Source: Acidobacteriota bacterium
GTDB lineage: Bacteria; Acidobacteriota; Terriglobia; Terriglobales; Acidobacteriaceae
Assembly: GCA_021810815.1 (NCBI GenBank)
Contig: JAJZHR010000025.1
Location: forward strand, 1-12,710
Direction: 5' to 3'
Length of the DNA stretch: 12,710 bases
The notes below the pieces were generated by a model, which saw nothing but the letters and a program-made list of their open reading frames with translations, searched no databases and had not been told where the DNA came from. Of the stretch, positions 5,489 to 11,698 are shown piece after piece (position 1 is the stretch's first letter; every line of letters starts with the position of its first letter). A program made the translations under genes and the position numbers.

Positions 5489-6247
5489 TTACTTCTTTGC
5501 AGCCTTCTTGACAGCCTTCTTTGCGACGGCCTTCTTCGCAACAGCCTTCTTCGCGACGGCCTTCTTCACAACAGCCTTCTTCGCAACGGCCTTCTTCGCC
5601 GGAGCTGCCTTCTTCACTGCCTTCTTTGCTGCTTTCTTCACTGCCAAGGGGATACCTCTCTTCGTTGAATTTTTGCTGCTTGGTGCGCTCTTGGAGCCGA
5701 CCGCCTTCTTGCTGGCGACCTTACCGCCGCGTTGAGCAACAGTCTTCTTCGCGGCAGATCCTTTTGAACTCTTGGGGGAGGTCTTCTGCGCAGGCTTTGC
5801 CGCCGCCTTCTTTGCCGCCGCCTTCTTTGGTGCGGACTTCTTTGGTGCGGACTTCTTTGGTGCGGACTTCTTCGCAACCGCCTTCTTCGCGGCCTTTTTA
5901 GGAGCCGCCTTCTTCACAGCTTTCTTGGCCGCCTTCTTTGCTGCTTTCTTCGGGGCTGCTTTCTTCGCAGCAGGGCGCGCGGAAGACATTTGCATCGGAG
6001 GCAACGCTGACACAGGCTCTACGAGGATGAAAGAAATACCTGTCTCTTCCTCCTCATCGTCGTCCAGAGGTTCGTCGTTGAGCGTGTGGTCTTCTTCCGG
6101 CTCGAGCTCGTTCTCATCGTCGTCGGAGGTGATGGTGATGCTCACTTCTTCTTCCTCGTCTTCGCCGATGTCATCCAGTTCCGCTTCGTAGTCGTCCTCA
6201 AAAGCCCCGTCGTTGCTGGCGTAAAGCTTGTTGCCGTCGTCTTTCAT
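5489..6247 (-). CDS. Histone H1-like Lys/Ala-rich protein with acidic N-terminal domain
   Basis: The 252-residue protein has two opposite halves. Residues 1 to about 80 are strongly acidic (DDYEAELDDIGEDEEEEV, DDDENELEPEED, DDDEEEETG). After a short neutral bridge (SFILVEPVSALPPMQMSSARP), residues from about 92 to the end are almost entirely Lys, Ala and Pro in AAKKA, KKAAPKK and KKSAP units, as in eukaryotic H1 tails, Pseudomonas AlgP and chlamydial HC1. Such tails bind DNA non-specifically and compact it. A break at GGKVASKKAVGSKSAPSSKN and TKRGIPLAV divides the tail in two. The start at 6247 is chosen because GGGAGGGAAGC stands directly before it; the longer frame from 6298 lacks a ribosome site. 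It has its own TATAAT at 6325-6330 and ends at the 5426-5470 terminator. Role in nucleoid organisation is inferred. Confidence 0.85.
   Translation of the reverse strand: MKDDGNKLYASNDGAFEDDYEAELDDIGEDEEEEVSITITSDDDENELEPEEDHTLNDEPLDDDEEEETGISFILVEPVSALPPMQMSSARPAAKKAAPKKAAKKAAKKAVKKAAPKKAAKKAVAKKSAPKKSAPKKSAPKKAAAKKAAAKPAQKTSPKSSKGSAAKKTVAQRGGKVASKKAVGSKSAPSSKNSTKRGIPLAVKKAAKKAVKKAAPAKKAVAKKAVVKKAVAKKAVAKKAVAKKAVKKAAKK
5823..5867 (-). repeat. Three perfect 15-bp tandem repeats inside the histone-like gene
   Basis: TTCTTTGGTGCGGAC is repeated exactly three times (5823-5837, 5838-5852, 5853-5867), encoding three KSAPK units on the minus strand. Related but diverged 15-base units encoding AVAKK/AVVKK occur at about 5515-5600. 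A 15-base period keeps the frame, so copy-number change would lengthen or shorten the tail without breaking it. Confidence 0.9.
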
Positions 6248-6324
6248 GCTTCCCTCCCGGGGTGGTTGTGGACCGCGATGCTCAACTGAACGTAGCATGT
6301 TCCGCGCACAAGCTCCGCGCGCGG

Positions 6325-6330
6325 ATTATA
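6325..6330 (-). promoter_or_regulatory. Perfect TATAAT -10 box for the histone-like gene
   Basis: On the minus strand TATAAT follows TTGC, 77 bases before the chosen start. Transcription would begin near 6318, giving a leader of about 70 bases. The leader begins with a small hairpin, CCGCGC/GCGCGG (6319-6324 with 6302-6307). No good -35 is visible. This box lies downstream of the transglycosylase stop, so the two minus genes can be transcribed separately. Confidence 0.5.
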
Positions 6331-6373
6331 GCAACAGGATGCTACGAGTCGCCAGCGAAGGCAAGCACGAAGT

Positions 6374-8176
6374 TTATTGGCCGCTCTTCTTCTTGCTCGA
6401 TTGCGTCTTCGCACTGCCAGATTTAGATGATGTGGCGACCTTGCGCGCTGCCTGCGAAGCTCCCGATGAGCTCGTCTTCGCGCTGGCGGAGCGGCTGCTC
6501 GACCTGCGATGCGAGCGCGTCGCTGGCGCAAGGCGCAGAGGCTCGGCGACGTTCAGCATGCGGCCCGGAGCGATGCGCGAGGATTTGAGGTGGTTCCACG
6601 CCGTCAACTGCTCCACGCTCACGTTGAAGCGATCCGCCACCGCGACCAGCGTGTCTCCCCGCTTCACCTTGTAGCGCGCCGTGCGCGTTCCGCCTGTGGA
6701 CGCTGCGGGAGCGACGGGAATCGCGAGCGGCTCTCCGGTGGAAAGCTCGTCCGTCGCATCGATGCCGTTGGCCTGAGCCAGCTCCTGCGTCTTCACATGG
6801 AAGTTCTGCGCCACCTCGCCCAGAGACTCTCCCGCAGTCACGATGTGGAAGCGCCATGCGGCCCGCTTCGATTCGGGAATCGCGGCGACGCGCTTGGCGA
6901 ACAGGTCCTTGGTCCCGGCAGGAAGGTGCAGATCGAAATCCATATCCCGCGGCGTCGTGGTCCGCAGCAGGCTGGGATTCAGCGCAGCAATCTCCTGCGC
7001 CGACGCTCCCGTCAGGTCCGACACCAGCCGCAGATCGATGCTGTAGTCCACCGTCACCGTGTCCGACACCACCGGCGGATCCGGAGTCACATCCGCAAGC
7101 CCGTACTTCTGCGGATTCTTTGCCATGATGATGGCGGCGATGATTCCCGGCACGTAGTTCTTCGTCTCCTGCGGCAGAACGTTGCGGCGGTACAGCTCCC
7201 AGTAGTCGGCGTAGCCGGTGCGCTCCACCGCGCGCTGCACATATCCAGGGCCCCAGTCGTACGCTGCCATCGCCAGATACCAGTCGCCGAACTGGTCATG
7301 CAGGCTCTTGATGTAGCGAGCGTACGCTCGGCTGGACTTCTCCGGGTCGAACCGCTCGTCCACCCATCCATTGCGCACCAGGCCGTATCCGCTGAAGGGC
7401 ATGAACTGCCACATGCCGCCTGCGCCGGAGTGAGGGTTCAGCGCCTGCGGCTGGAAGCCCGACTCCGCCACCGCCAGGTAGATCAAATCCTGCGGCACGT
7501 TCTCCTCCGCCAGCACCTTCTGGATCATCGCGCGATACTTGCCTGCGCGCTCCAGCGAATGCACCAGCGTCGCGTGACCGGACTTCGAGTTGGTGAAGTA
7601 GCTGATGTAGCCCGCCACGTAGTCGTTGATCACCAGCGGCATGTCCGACTGCGTGGTCTTCAACTCCGCGTTCAACTCCGCGTTCAGCTTGGCGTTGGAG
7701 GGGAAGGTGACGTCGTTCGCTGCGTCCACGGGAGCTGGCTCCACCTTGGGCGCGAAGCCGTTGCCCTGCTTCAGGGCGTTCATCTCCAGGCTGTTCACGG
7801 CGTCCACGACGTGCTCGAACTCGTCGTTCAGCTGCGGGTCGCTCTGGATGTCGATGCCGCTGGTCAGCATCATGTCCACAGAGCGGTCGAAGTCCTGCCG
7901 CGCCGCGTCCAGATGGCCGGTGCGGTAGTCCTCGACGCCAGACCTGTAGGCGGCCTGCACCTGATCGATCAGGCGCTGCACCACGGCGGCCTTCGTTGCA
8001 GCCGCTTGCGCAGCAGCGGTATCGGCCGGCGCAGGAGGATTCGCAATCACAGGGGCGACGGCGCGCGAAGGCACACGCGGGGAGGTGGGCTGCTGCTGCG
8101 GGCAGCCGGTGCAGAGCAGCGCAAGTGCCGCGCTTGCTGCGCACGCAGCCGTCTTCTGAAGCGCTCTTATCTGCAT
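6374..8176 (-). CDS. mltD: MltD-like membrane-bound lytic murein transglycosylase with two LysM domains
   Basis: The 600-residue protein cleaves the MurNAc-GlcNAc bond of peptidoglycan, forming 1,6-anhydro ends. The start at 8176 is chosen because it opens a lipoprotein-like signal (MQIRALQKTAACAASAALALLC-TGC); Cys25 is the likely lipidated residue, though Cys rather than Leu at -3 makes the lipobox imperfect. Residues 60-140 are a helical region resembling a repeat (VEDYRTGHLDAARQDFDRSV). The SLT/GH23 domain is about 215-345, with catalytic Glu238 in LAVAESGFQPQALNPHSGAG, then GMWQFMP and MAAYDWGPGYVQRAV. Two LysM domains follow (about 443-487, FHIVTAGESLGEVAQ; 502-545, YKVKRGDTLVAVADRF), which bind glycan. 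A basic Ser/Lys tail ends the protein. Size is somewhat above E. coli MltD (about 450). Lipid anchoring places it in the outer membrane, facing the periplasm. Confidence 0.93.
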   Translation of the reverse strand: MQIRALQKTAACAASAALALLCTGCPQQQPTSPRVPSRAVAPVIANPPAPADTAAAQAAATKAAVVQRLIDQVQAAYRSGVEDYRTGHLDAARQDFDRSVDMMLTSGIDIQSDPQLNDEFEHVVDAVNSLEMNALKQGNGFAPKVEPAPVDAANDVTFPSNAKLNAELNAELKTTQSDMPLVINDYVAGYISYFTNSKSGHATLVHSLERAGKYRAMIQKVLAEENVPQDLIYLAVAESGFQPQALNPHSGAGGMWQFMPFSGYGLVRNGWVDERFDPEKSSRAYARYIKSLHDQFGDWYLAMAAYDWGPGYVQRAVERTGYADYWELYRRNVLPQETKNYVPGIIAAIIMAKNPQKYGLADVTPDPPVVSDTVTVDYSIDLRLVSDLTGASAQEIAALNPSLLRTTTPRDMDFDLHLPAGTKDLFAKRVAAIPESKRAAWRFHIVTAGESLGEVAQNFHVKTQELAQANGIDATDELSTGEPLAIPVAPAASTGGTRTARYKVKRGDTLVAVADRFNVSVEQLTAWNHLKSSRIAPGRMLNVAEPLRLAPATRSHRRSSSRSASAKTSSSGASQAARKVATSSKSGSAKTQSSKKKSGQ

Positions 8177-8218
8177 GCCGGCTGAATGCGGTTTGTGATG
8201 GCGTGCGTCAATAAAACT

Positions 8219-8224
8219 ATTGTA
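8219..8224 (-). promoter_or_regulatory. Possible -10 box (TACAAT) for the transglycosylase gene
   Basis: TACAAT on the minus strand lies 42 bases before the start at 8176, a reasonable promoter position. No -35 of quality is visible, so this is tentative. The box lies after the stop of the 33-residue ORF, so the two could be separate or joined transcripts. Confidence 0.3.
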
Positions 8225-8255
8225 TGACGCGGAACCGCATCGCCGCTTGGAGAGC

Positions 8256-8357
8256 CTATTCCGGGAACTCGTCTTTGCGGTAGCCGCCGGTGCCGACGAA
8301 GATGCATGTGAAGAACACGACAGCGAATACACCCAAAACAAATAGCGGGTTGCTCAT
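8256..8357 (-). CDS. Putative 33-residue single-pass membrane micropeptide
   Basis: An ATG at 8357 opens a 33-codon frame ending in TAG. The peptide begins MSNPLFVLGVFAVVFF and continues TCIFVGTGG, then YRKDEFPE. Residues about 5-22 are a continuous hydrophobic segment fit for one membrane helix, followed by a charged, soluble tail. GAGAGG (8368-8373) stands ten bases before the ATG, a usable ribosome site. It precedes the transglycosylase gene on the same strand with a 79-base gap. I do not recognise the family. Its size and shape recall small oxidase or transporter subunits such as CydX, but no signature supports that. Its composition (hydrophobic core, no stop, ribosome site) makes chance less likely, but it could still be random. 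Confidence 0.5.
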   Translation of the reverse strand: MSNPLFVLGVFAVVFFTCIFVGTGGYRKDEFPE

Positions 8358-8532
8358 AACGGTTCAGCCTCTCTTTCACTCCAGATATAACAGATTCGCG
8401 GCGCTTTGAACCAGAGAAACGGTTCACCGCCTCCGCAAGCCTCGATCAAGCCCCCGGGTACAACTCCCGGCGCATCCTTCTCTGCTGGCTCGGATCGCCT
8501 GCGCCGCGCAAGGGGGGATAAACTGCAATCAG

Positions 8533-9312
8533 ATGATGGAACGCGAAGTCCATACAGCACGGCTCCTTGCGCGGCGCTCCTTCAGCGGCAGCCCGCTGGA
8601 CTTCCACCTGGAGTTCGAGGCGCTCGACCTCGACCGCTTCGACTTCCTCCCCGGCCAGTTCCTCTCGATCCTCTCTGAAAGAGCCCGTCCCGACGGCCGC
8701 ATCAAGCAGGAGACGCGCGCCTACTCCCTCGCATCCCCTCCCAACGGCAATCGCTTCGACCTGTGCCTCAACCGCGTTCCTCGCACAGAAAACGGCGCTG
8801 GCTTCTTTTCCAATCTTCTCTGCGATCTGCCCATCGGCGACACCATCGCCTTCCACGGCCCGCACGGCGATTTCGTCCTGCGCCAGCCGCTCTCCGATTG
8901 CCTCCTCCTCGGCCACCACACCGGCATCGCTCCTCTGCGCTCCATGCTGCTGCATCTCTTCGCCCCAGACGGCGAGGGCCGCTCCTGCGGAAAGCACTTC
9001 CACCTGCTGCACACCACGGAGACCGAGAGCGCTCTCCTCTATCGCGAACAGTTCGAGAGGATGGCCGGGGAGTTTCAGAATCTCCACTATCTCCCGATGA
9101 TCGAGGTCGGCCGCCCAGAGTCAAAGCCAGAGATCGTGAACGGCGCAGCCTCAGCGCGCCTGCTCGCCGAGATCGCCACCCTGCTCGCCGCGCAGCCCGC
9201 AATCCAAACCGCCTACATTTGCGGATTGAATGCGATGGTCGCTCCCGTGCGCGCGCGCCTGAAGGAGCTTGGCTGGGATCGCAAGCAGATCGTCTTCGAG
9301 CGCTACGACTGA
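8533..9312 (+). CDS. Ferredoxin-NADP reductase-family flavoprotein
   Basis: The 259-residue protein has the two-domain FNR layout and probably transfers electrons between NAD(P)H and a ferredoxin or flavodoxin-type partner through FAD. Residues 1-110 form the FAD beta-barrel: FLPGQFLSIL (38-47) and the RxYS motif TRAYSLAS (61-68), with GAGFFSNLL (88-96) for the pyrophosphate. Residues 120-259 form the nucleotide domain: LLLGHHTGIAPLRSML (125-140) and YICGLNAMVAPVRARL (228-243), and the chain ends in FERYD, like the aromatic C-terminal ends of FNRs. The glycine that normally precedes TGIAP is His here. Two adjacent ATGs (8533, 8536) are possible starts; AGGGGGG lies upstream and TAAACT (8519-8524) could be a -10 giving a very short leader. 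The gene stands alone and converges on the LytTR regulator. Partner unknown. Confidence 0.87.
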   Translation: MMEREVHTARLLARRSFSGSPLDFHLEFEALDLDRFDFLPGQFLSILSERARPDGRIKQETRAYSLASPPNGNRFDLCLNRVPRTENGAGFFSNLLCDLPIGDTIAFHGPHGDFVLRQPLSDCLLLGHHTGIAPLRSMLLHLFAPDGEGRSCGKHFHLLHTTETESALLYREQFERMAGEFQNLHYLPMIEVGRPESKPEIVNGAASARLLAEIATLLAAQPAIQTAYICGLNAMVAPVRARLKELGWDRKQIVFERYD

Positions 9313-9351
9313 TCGCATTGCGCAGGCACCGGACACGGACCGAACACACGC

Positions 9352-10212
9352 CTACAGGTTGAACAGCTCCCGCAGCCGCCTCGTCTGCGATCGGCTCACC
9401 GGAACCTCCGTCCGCTTGCGGTCGTCCATGCGGAGCTGGAAGCTGGACTTGAACCACGGCACCACTTCGCGGATGTGCTGGATGTTCACCACGAAGCTGC
9501 GGTGGGCGCGCCAGAAGATCTCCGGGTCCAGGTGGTCCATCAGCTCCTCCAGCGTGCGGCAGTTGGAGACGCCATCCAGCGCCTGCGTCACCACGCTGAT
9601 GGAGCCGCTGTCGATCGCTGCGTAGCAGATGTCTTTCTGGTCCACCAGCATCAGCCGGTTCTGCGCGCGCAGCACGATCTTCCCCGTGGCTGGCCGGGAC
9701 TTCTCCTGCGCCTGCTGCTCCAGCAGGTTCAGCAGGGCGTCCAGCTTCGCGCGATCAGAGGCCTCGAGCGCCGCGGCCGTCGAAGTCTCTGGAGCGCTGG
9801 CCGCTGCCATCTGCTCCGCGCTGCGCTCTGTGGCGCGGTGGCGCGCCTTCTCGATCGTCTTCTGCACCCGCGCTCGATCAAAAGGCTTTAGCAGATAGTC
9901 CACCGCATTCACCTCGAAGGCGCGCACGGCGTACTGGTCGAATGCCGTGGCGAAGATGATCTGCGGCAGGCGCGCACGCTTGTCCAGCTCGATCAGCTTC
10001 TTGAGCACCGCAAAGCCATCCAGACCCGGCATCTGCACATCCAGGAACACCAGGTCGGGCTTGCGCAGGCGGATCAGCTCCACCGCCTCGATGCCGTTCG
10101 TGCCCTCCCCCAGCACCTCCACGCCGCCGACTTTCTCCAGCAGGTAGCGCAGCTCCTGGCGGGCGAGCTGCTCATCGTCGATGACAAGCGCGGTGAGAGT
10201 GGTCTGGGGCAT
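9352..10212 (-). CDS. LytTR-type DNA-binding response regulator
   Basis: The 286-residue protein has a receiver domain (residues 7-125) and a C-terminal LytTR DNA-binding domain (about 176-284). Receiver landmarks are acidic D12, D13 in ALVIDDEQLARQE, the phospho-acceptor D58 in PDLVFLDVQMPGLDG, T89 in IIFATAFD and K109 in VDYLLKPF. The linker (126-175) is Ala/Glu rich and probably helical. The LytTR domain shows the family pattern GKIVLRAQNRLMLVDQKDI, TLEELMDHLDPEIFWRAHRS and FVVNIQHIREV. LytTR regulators are usually paired with a LytS/YehU-type sensor kinase; none is in the window. The start at 10212 is the usual short N-terminus (MPQTTLTALVIDDE); the longer frame from 10398 adds unrelated residues. 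The ribosome site is weak. Target genes cannot be read from the sequence. Confidence 0.93.
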   Translation of the reverse strand: MPQTTLTALVIDDEQLARQELRYLLEKVGGVEVLGEGTNGIEAVELIRLRKPDLVFLDVQMPGLDGFAVLKKLIELDKRARLPQIIFATAFDQYAVRAFEVNAVDYLLKPFDRARVQKTIEKARHRATERSAEQMAAASAPETSTAAALEASDRAKLDALLNLLEQQAQEKSRPATGKIVLRAQNRLMLVDQKDICYAAIDSGSISVVTQALDGVSNCRTLEELMDHLDPEIFWRAHRSFVVNIQHIREVVPWFKSSFQLRMDDRKRTEVPVSRSQTRRLRELFNL

Positions 10213-10369
10213 GGCTTGTTCTTCGCTAAACCAAAGCTGGGAAAAGACTACCGCAAACGCCGCCCGGAAGCATTCCCCCTCATCGCGCGGCCATCCGGGG
10301 CGAAGCGAACGACCCTGCGGCTCTCTGTCCCCGCAGCAGTGCTGAGAGCAATCGCCAAATGGGCGCAAA

Positions 10370-10387
10370 GCAGTCCGCGAGGACTGC
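10370..10387 (-). terminator. Small hairpin after the zinc-ribbon gene
   Basis: GCAGTCC and GGACTGC form a 7-bp perfect stem with a four-base loop, about 44 bases after the minus-strand stop at 10431. Only TTT follows on the minus strand, so termination would be weak. The surrounding gap (10213-10430) shows no other gene and no clear promoter for the LytTR gene. Confidence 0.4.
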
Positions 10388-10430
10388 GAGGGGATCAAGG
10401 GGTGCAGGGGTTGTCAGGGAAGTGTTCGTC

Positions 10431-10985
10431 CTAGTCGCTGTACGCGCGCAGCCGCGCCGGAGCATGGTCTTCCGCCAGGTCGTGGCCGCACTGCGTGCAG
10501 TACACGTCCGTGATCTGCACGCCGCGGAAGCAGCGGCCGCACACCGGAGACATCTGGAACTGGCACTGCGGGCAGAAGTGGTAGCTCGCCGCCACCTGGC
10601 TGGAGCAGTGCGGGCAGTGGGACAGAATAGGCTGGCGCAGCAGGAAGTAGACCACAGCTCCAATGCCGCCCGGCATCACGATCACCAGCAGCATCCACAG
10701 CCGCGCGGACATGTTGCGCCGCTTCACGTCCCGGCTCACATAGCCCACCAGCAGCACATAGCTCGCCAGCGCCGTGCCATACGTGTAGCCCATCAGCAGC
10801 CGCATCGGCAGCAGCTCATGGCGGTGGTGCGGCATCACCACGTGAAACACGTACTGCATCGCAGTGAAGACCATCAGCGCCAGCACGATGGACCAGCGCG
10901 GAATCATCTGCAGATCGGAGTCCTCGCGTCCCTCTGCTCCGGCTCCGCCGGCACCGGGCTTGGCCGAGTTGTGATTGATTCCCAT
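10431..10985 (-). CDS. Membrane protein with PLDc_N-like segment and two C-terminal zinc ribbons
   Basis: The 184-residue protein has three hydrophobic segments (about 31-50, 67-84 and 96-117) and a cytoplasm-type cysteine-rich tail. The third segment and its flank, RLWMLLVIVMPGGIGAVVYF, resemble the phospholipase D-nuclease N-terminal (PLDc_N) membrane motif, but no phospholipase domain follows. Instead there are four CxxC knuckles: C124/C127, C138/C141, C149/C152 and C163/C166, enough for two zinc ribbons. Start ATG 10985 has GGAG 13 bases upstream; a shorter start at Met27 (IPRWSI) is possible. The first 25 residues are Gly/Ala rich and polar. Function is unknown. Zinc ribbons on membrane proteins often scaffold protein contacts. 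It is the first gene of its own short unit, 236 bases from the next gene upstream. Confidence 0.82.
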   Translation of the reverse strand: MGINHNSAKPGAGGAGAEGREDSDLQMIPRWSIVLALMVFTAMQYVFHVVMPHHRHELLPMRLLMGYTYGTALASYVLLVGYVSRDVKRRNMSARLWMLLVIVMPGGIGAVVYFLLRQPILSHCPHCSSQVAASYHFCPQCQFQMSPVCGRCFRGVQITDVYCTQCGHDLAEDHAPARLRAYSD

Positions 10986-11221
10986 TGCCAGAGCATTTCT
11001 CCGATTGCAGGTGTCCCTCTGTGTCGAGTCGAAATCGAATCGATCAAGCCAGCAGATTCCCCGGCGGAGCCTTCGCTCTGCATCCTCAGGAAAATGCCCG
11101 GCTCATCGAATCAAGCGCAGAGAAGTTCGATGAACCTCCTGCTGGCCGCACAAGCCGTGCAATGCTGGCCGCACAATGATGGCCGCGTGAAGCCCTCCTG
11201 CGATTGGGACTACCCGTCGTC
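10986..11221. other. 236-base gap with a direct repeat and a hairpin
   Basis: No gene is visible. GCTGGCCGCACAA occurs twice (11141-11153 and 11164-11176), 23 bases apart. TCATCGAA (11103-11110) and TTCGATGA (11126-11133) form an 8-bp inverted repeat; on the minus strand this is followed after about ten bases by GGGCATTTT, which could end the transcript of the 11222-11698 gene. AAAATGCCCGGCTCAT at 11091-11106 is identical to 5426-5441 in the bidirectional terminator. The promoter of the zinc-ribbon gene should lie here but I cannot point to it. Confidence 0.4.
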
Positions 11222-11698
11222 TTATCTGTAAACTTCCTTCGCATCCGACCTGCGCCAAACCGCCGCATAGCCGGTGTGCTCCAGCCGCTCGTTCTCCCTG
11301 CGGTTCCGCGTGCGCTTGAACACCGCCAGAGCCATCACCGCAGCCGTCACCGGAAGGAACCAGAGCATCATCACCAAAAGCTGCGCGCTGCCATCCAGCA
11401 TCTGCGCGGAGTTCGGCAGAGCATCCGAGGTGGCGTCGAACTGCATCAACCCGTTCCACAGCGAATGCGTCATCACAATCACCAGCGCCGAGCAGATACT
11501 GCATGCCAGCCAGATGTCGCGCGTCCGGCGCCGCTGCGCCTGCATCGCCAGTGCCCGCTCCTGCACCACGCGCCGCGTCCGGCTCACCAGAGCGGAGTCG
11601 GCCACAATGCGAACTCCCTGCAACGCAGCCACGATTTCGCGCTGCTCCGCCATCTGTTCCTGCGTGGAATCCTGTGTTCTCGCGGTGGTAGCACTCAT
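11222..11698 (-). CDS. Two-helix membrane protein coupled to the ECF sigma factor, possible anti-sigma
   Basis: The 158-residue protein starts at ATG 11698, which overlaps the sigma-factor stop as ATGA, so translation is coupled. Residues 1-60 are polar and helical (EQMAEQREIVAALQGVRIV, then RRVVQERALAMQAQRRRTRD). Two hydrophobic segments follow (about 62-80 and 106-126) joined by a periplasmic loop, ending in a basic and charged tail. Genes directly after ECF sigma factors often encode their membrane anti-sigma factor, with an N-terminal sigma-binding region. That position and topology fit here. However, there is no zinc anti-sigma motif (HxxxCxxC) and no recognisable anti-sigma sequence, so the role is an inference from context. 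No homologue name can be given. Confidence 0.8.
   Translation of the reverse strand: MSATTARTQDSTQEQMAEQREIVAALQGVRIVADSALVSRTRRVVQERALAMQAQRRRTRDIWLACSICSALVIVMTHSLWNGLMQFDATSDALPNSAQMLDGSAQLLVMMLWFLPVTAAVMALAVFKRTRNRRENERLEHTGYAAVWRRSDAKEVYR

Noticed and set aside
5515..5980. CRISPR-like spaced repeats
   Set aside because: The repeats are contiguous 15-base coding units without unique spacers.
5521..6191. Phe/Ala- or Ser/Arg-rich frames on the plus strand across the repeats
   Set aside because: They are the complement of Lys/Ala codons in the histone-like gene, not a hydrophobic protein.
6509..8185. 558-codon open frame on the plus strand
   Set aside because: It is antisense to the transglycosylase, His/Arg/Leu-rich, has no domain pattern and arises from high GC.
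11091..11106. 16-base word shared with 5426-5441 as a second terminator
   Set aside because: The partner arm needed to fold the same hairpin is missing here; one 16-base match may be chance or a remnant.
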